Positions 60,894-64,000 of a stretch of DNA of 64,000 nt are shown in pieces (positions within the stretch are counted from its first letter, which is position 1; the number at the start of each line of letters is the position of its first letter). Source of the DNA: an uncultured Dokdonia sp. (GTDB taxonomy: Bacteria; Bacteroidota; Bacteroidia; Flavobacteriales; Flavobacteriaceae); assembly GCF_947492815.1 (NCBI RefSeq), contig NZ_CANLOB010000003.1, positions 186,001 to 250,000 on the forward strand, written 5' to 3'. Below the pieces are notes generated by a model, which worked only from the letters and a program-made list of their open reading frames with translations, had not been told where the DNA came from and did not search any database. The position numbers and the translations under genes are program-made.

Positions 60894-62243
60894 ATGAATT
60901 ATAAAACACCAGGTGCATTCATCGAGGAGGTATCAATATTTCCACCTTCAGTAGCACAAGTTGAAACGGCTATTCCTGCTTTTGTAGGATATACAGCAAC
61001 AGGGCCTGCAAATGAACCTACTAGAATTACTTCTTTATTAGAGTATAAAACATTATTTGGAGGTGCACAGCCACAAGCAGATATTTCTGTAAAGATTGAG
61101 AATGGAGTAGCTACAGCTTCTCTTGATAAAGCAGATGTAAGTGATTTTAAAATGTACTATGCTATGCAAATGTATTTTGCAAATGGCGGAGGTCCTTGTT
61201 ATATTGTATCAGTAGGAAACTACGGTGGAGGTGTCTCTTTTACAGAATTAGAAGCTGGATTAGCAGAAGTAGCAAAAGAAGATGAGCCTACATTATTAGT
61301 ATTTCCAGACGCTTTATCACTACCAACCGAAGCTGAAGTATATTCTCTATACATCACTGCATTAAATCAATGTAATAAGTTACAAGATCGTTTTGCGATT
61401 ATGGATACTATTGAAGATAATCAAGCATCTGTAGATAGTTTCAGAAATAGTAATGTACCAGGAGATAAGTACGGAGCTGTATACTATCCACATTTAGAAA
61501 CTATTTTAAATTATGAGTATGAAGATGGAGCAGTAACTATCGATGCAAATAGTACAAATAGTGCAGGTGTAGCTATTACAGAAACAGATTTAGCTGCTTT
61601 AAAAACTGCAAATTCAGGAGCTTATAATGCTGCTAAAAATGACATCGCTTCATCATTACGTGTTGTTTTACCACCATCATCAGCTATGGCAGGTGTATAT
61701 GCAAAGGTAGATAGTACAAGCGGAGTTTGGAAAGCACCAGCAAATGTAGGATTAAACTATGTAGTAGCACCAACACTAAAAATTTCTAGTCAAGATCAAG
61801 AAAGTCTTAATGTAGATGCAAATGGAGGAAAGTCAATAAATGCTATCCGTACGTTTACAGGAAAAGGTACTTTAGTTTGGGGAGCTAGAACACTAGATGG
61901 TAACAGCAATGAGTGGCGTTATGTATCTGTTCGTCGTTTCTTTAACATGGTAGAAGAGTCTGTAAAGAAAGCTTCAGAGCGTTTTGTTTTTGAATCTAAT
62001 GATTCTAATACATGGGTACGTGTACGTGCTATGATCGAGAATTTCTTAAATACACAATGGAGAGCAGGTGCATTAGCAGGAGCAACTCCAGAAGATGCAT
62101 ATTTCGTAAGAGTAGGCTTAGGAGAAACAATGTCTGCACAAGACGTATTAGAAGGAAAAATGATTGTAGAGATTGGAATGGCAGCAGTGCGTCCAGCAGA
62201 ATTTATTATTCTTCGTTTTTCTCACAAACTACAGGAATCATAA
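60894..62243 (+). CDS. eCIS contractile sheath protein 2
   Basis: A 449-residue sheath subunit with the same termini as sheath 1 and without the central insertion. The middle differs (SLYITALNQCNKLQDRFAIMD, NYEYEDGAVTIDANSTNS). This is the shorter, ordinary form, similar in length to sheath proteins of known eCIS. Two or more sheath genes are usual in eCIS; the mix in one particle or alternative particles cannot be told from sequence. Confidence 0.93.
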   Translation: MNYKTPGAFIEEVSIFPPSVAQVETAIPAFVGYTATGPANEPTRITSLLEYKTLFGGAQPQADISVKIENGVATASLDKADVSDFKMYYAMQMYFANGGGPCYIVSVGNYGGGVSFTELEAGLAEVAKEDEPTLLVFPDALSLPTEAEVYSLYITALNQCNKLQDRFAIMDTIEDNQASVDSFRNSNVPGDKYGAVYYPHLETILNYEYEDGAVTIDANSTNSAGVAITETDLAALKTANSGAYNAAKNDIASSLRVVLPPSSAMAGVYAKVDSTSGVWKAPANVGLNYVVAPTLKISSQDQESLNVDANGGKSINAIRTFTGKGTLVWGARTLDGNSNEWRYVSVRRFFNMVEESVKKASERFVFESNDSNTWVRVRAMIENFLNTQWRAGALAGATPEDAYFVRVGLGETMSAQDVLEGKMIVEIGMAAVRPAEFIILRFSHKLQES

Positions 62244-62381
62244 AATAATTTGAGAGCTTAAAAAATATAAATACTGGGTACGCTTTCGCGAAAGCGGAAA
62301 AAGGAACACTACACGTAATTTATATTCTTTATCGTGCATTGAATTAGAATAATAAAACAGTAAAAATTAAAACAGAAAGTT

Positions 62382-62813
62382 ATGAATGAATACCCATTAT
62401 CAAAGTTTCACTTCTCAGTAGACTGGGGAGGGACTAATATAGGTTTCCAGGAGGTTTCAGGTCTAGATGTTGAAGTAGAACCTATTGAATATCGTCAAGG
62501 CGCAAGTCCAGATTTTACAAAAATCAAGATGCCTGGTATGAAAAAGTTTAGTAATATCACATTAAAACGTGGATCATTTAAAGGAGACAATGAATACTTT
62601 GATTGGTTTAATAGTATCCAATTAAATACCGTAGAGCGTAGAACTATTACGATCTCATTACTAGACGAAACAGGAGCGCCAGCAATTACTTGGAAAGTAA
62701 ATAAAGCATTTCCAATGAAGATACAATCTACAGATCTTAAAGCAGAAGGAAACGAAGTAGCCGTAGAATCTATTGAGATTTGTCACGAAGGATTAGTCAT
62801 CGAAAACAACTAA
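62382..62813 (+). CDS. eCIS tail tube protein 2
   Basis: A 143-residue paralogue of tail tube 1 with only a few changes (for example Ser for Gly at position 12, Val for Met, Cys for Ala near the end). The DNA differs mostly at silent positions, so selection keeps the protein constant. The preceding 138-base gap holds a GCTTTCGCGAAAGC palindrome (62282-62295). Confidence 0.93.
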   Translation: MNEYPLSKFHFSVDWGGTNIGFQEVSGLDVEVEPIEYRQGASPDFTKIKMPGMKKFSNITLKRGSFKGDNEYFDWFNSIQLNTVERRTITISLLDETGAPAITWKVNKAFPMKIQSTDLKAEGNEVAVESIEICHEGLVIENN

Positions 62814-62816
62814 ATC

Positions 62817-63278
62817 ATGGCAGCAATATATCCACCCACTAGTTTCTCTTTTATTGTCAACGGGGTTTCTACTTTAGAAGGCATTGATTCTCAATTTCAA
62901 TCGGTAACAGGACTTAGTACTGAGATTGGAGTTGAAGAGTATGCCGAAGGTGGAGAAAACAGATTCTTACATCAACTTCCAATGCGTCCTAAGTATCCAA
63001 ACTTAGTGTTGAGAAGGGGATTGATTACAAACTCTGGCTTGATTAAATGGAGTAGAGATGCTATGGAGAAGTTTCAGTTTGAACCTCGAGATCTTATTAT
63101 AACACTTAATGGAGGAGCAGAATCTACAGCACCTTTGATGGTGTGGAATGTGATAGGTGCATATCCTGTTAAATGGGATGTGTCAGAATTTAATGCCGAA
63201 GAAAATAAATTGGCAATAGAAACTGTAGAGTTAAAATACAGATATTTTACAATACCTAGCGCAAGCTTTGGCCTATAA
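62817..63278 (+). CDS. eCIS tube-like protein (Pvc5-type)
   Basis: A 153-residue protein with the phage tail tube fold signature but diverged: FSFIVNGVSTLEGIDSQFQSVTGLSTEIGVEEYAEGGENRF, then PNLVLRRGLITNSGLIKW and a final ETVELKYRYFTI. It starts 3 bases after tube protein 2. In other systems the third tube-type subunit links the tube to the baseplate. Confidence 0.88.
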   Translation: MAAIYPPTSFSFIVNGVSTLEGIDSQFQSVTGLSTEIGVEEYAEGGENRFLHQLPMRPKYPNLVLRRGLITNSGLIKWSRDAMEKFQFEPRDLIITLNGGAESTAPLMVWNVIGAYPVKWDVSEFNAEENKLAIETVELKYRYFTIPSASFGL

Positions 63279-63281
63279 GTG

Positions 63282-63407
63282 ATCAAAAAACAACACATAG
63301 GACGCTGATTCATAAGAGGTAAATCAAAAACATTTTTTGAATAATACATACAGATTCGTGGAGTATTCCATGATGCTGAAAGGGCGTGCTATGTGTTTGA
63401 TTTTTGA
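63282..63407. repeat. Long inverted repeat between tube-like and DUF5908 genes
   Basis: A sequence of about 23 bases (63282-63305) is repeated in inverse orientation at 63384-63407 with few mismatches (AACACATAG/CTATGTGTT is the core). The 78-base loop is non-coding. It could fold in the operon mRNA and alter the amounts of the upstream and downstream proteins. Confidence 0.5.
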
Positions 63408-63451
63408 AGATGTTGTTTTAAAAAAAATGGAACATAATAAAGTAAAACAAT

Positions 63452-63613
63452 ATGCCAATAGAAATTAAAGAGTTACACATAAAAATTAATGTGGACGAGA
63501 ATAAAGCAGGAAGTACAGGAGTAACTACTGTCGATCAGGAGAAAGTGACACAATTAATACAAGAAAATGTGTCGCAAATAATGAAAATACAACACCGTAA
63601 AAAAGAAAGATAA
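63452..63613 (+). CDS. DUF5908-like small eCIS protein
   Basis: A 53-residue protein, MPIEIKELHIKINVDE at the start, then a coiled-coil-like C terminus ending QHRKKER. DUF5908 proteins of this size stand before the LysM/tube adaptor in many Bacteroidota eCIS loci. The stop codon shares its last base with the next start (TAATG). The function is unknown. Confidence 0.75.
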   Translation: MPIEIKELHIKINVDENKAGSTGVTTVDQEKVTQLIQENVSQIMKIQHRKKER

Positions 63614-64000
63614 TGGGATTATTTGAACAGGGAATAATTGAAAAATTAACCATAGGAACATACGAGAACTCTGATTATAAAAAAAGAGTAGCATCTGGAG
63701 TTTTTACTGCTTTTCTTAATCCAGAAGGGTATGATGTAACTTTTAAAACAAAGCTTAATAAAGAGCAACCAGAAGGTGCAGCAAAAACTAATCAGAAATA
63801 TGTTTCTTCTCCTTCTACAGATTTGAATTTAGAATTTCTTTTTGACGGAACAGGAGTTACAGAAGCTAATGCAGGACTTGCACTTATTAATAGAATACAA
63901 CGCAAAAACTTTGCAGAAACAAGTGTAAAAAAGCAATTAAAAGATTTTTATGAAGCAACAGGAGAATTTGTATCTGGAATTCATAAACCCTATAACGTAA
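63613..64000 (+). CDS. eCIS tube/LysM adaptor protein (partial, cut by window end)
   Basis: The first 129 residues of a longer protein. The features GVFTAFLNPEGYDVTFKTKL and STDLNLEFLFDGTGVTE fit the N-terminal domain of the CIS tube/LysM adaptor (Pvc7-like), which joins tube and baseplate. The start overlaps the DUF5908 stop. The C-terminal LysM part and the baseplate genes should lie beyond the window. Confidence 0.75.
   Translation, partial: MGLFEQGIIEKLTIGTYENSDYKKRVASGVFTAFLNPEGYDVTFKTKLNKEQPEGAAKTNQKYVSSPSTDLNLEFLFDGTGVTEANAGLALINRIQRKNFAETSVKKQLKDFYEATGEFVSGIHKPYNV

Noticed and set aside
62012..62248. Alternative plus-strand frame at the end of sheath 2
   Set aside because: Out-of-frame shadow of strongly conserved sheath sequence, Arg/Cys-rich without a family.

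Overview
The window looks like a chromosome segment from a marine Flavobacteriaceae bacterium (Bacteroidota). The base composition is AT-rich. Promoters fit the flavobacterial -7 element TAnnTTTG. Protein families typical of the phylum recur: SPW-repeat and DUF6268 proteins, TonB-type outer-membrane barrels, TPR histidine kinases and a Bacteroidota-type extracellular contractile injection system (eCIS). The palindrome GCTTTCGCGAAAGC occurs in eight exact copies plus variants. I cannot name a genus with confidence. I see no rRNA, tRNA or CRISPR array.

Layout. (1) 1-2.7 kb: an ISL3/ISAon1-like insertion sequence followed by two decayed AhpD-like carboxymuconolactone decarboxylase (CMD) genes; their intact paralogue is at 21.1 kb. 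(2) 2.7-24 kb: ordinary accessory chromosome. It holds two AraC regulators, two SPW membrane proteins, a redox group (a double-glutaredoxin/thioredoxin-reductase fusion, a second glutaredoxin-like protein, msrA), a cell-envelope pair (HtrA-like protease plus a barrel protein with a degenerate phosphoesterase domain), an NtrC-type regulator with a TPR kinase, a 2OG-Fe dioxygenase, an ECF sigma factor, a broken lpxR-like gene and a DUF6268 barrel. (3) 24.1-37.5 kb, minus strand: a class I lanthipeptide cluster. It contains four near-identical 53-residue precursors in tandem units (plus a decayed fifth), two LanC-like proteins (one without zinc-ligand cysteines), a luciferase-like oxidoreductase, LanB, a C39-peptidase ABC exporter, a 55-residue membrane protein and a TonB-type outer-membrane barrel. 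(4) 36.8-39.2 kb: a LuxI/FeeM-like acyltransferase, a PAS-LuxR regulator and a ThiF/E1-like enzyme. These genes and the barrel gene share a 16-bp palindromic operator at a fixed distance from -7 elements. (5) 39.4-42.6 kb: a two-component system and small secreted or lipoprotein genes. (6) 42.9-46.3 kb: small genes I do not recognise. (7) 46.3 kb to the end: an eCIS locus with tape-measure protein, AAA+ ATPase, a 1271-residue polymorphic toxin ending in a PD-(D/E)xK-like nuclease, its immunity gene, two further displaced toxin-tail/immunity modules, then Pvc16-like protein, two sheath/tube pairs, a third tube-like protein, DUF5908 and a tube/LysM adaptor cut by the window edge.

How it fits together. 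The lanthipeptide cluster makes, cyclises and exports small Cys-rich peptides. The acyltransferase/LuxR/ThiF module is tied to it by shared operators, which suggests a signal-controlled (possibly quorum-like) natural-product regulon. The eCIS locus encodes a headless phage-tail-like injector. Its probable cargo carries an exchangeable nuclease tip, and the downstream module array looks like a store of alternative or displaced tips with matching immunity genes.
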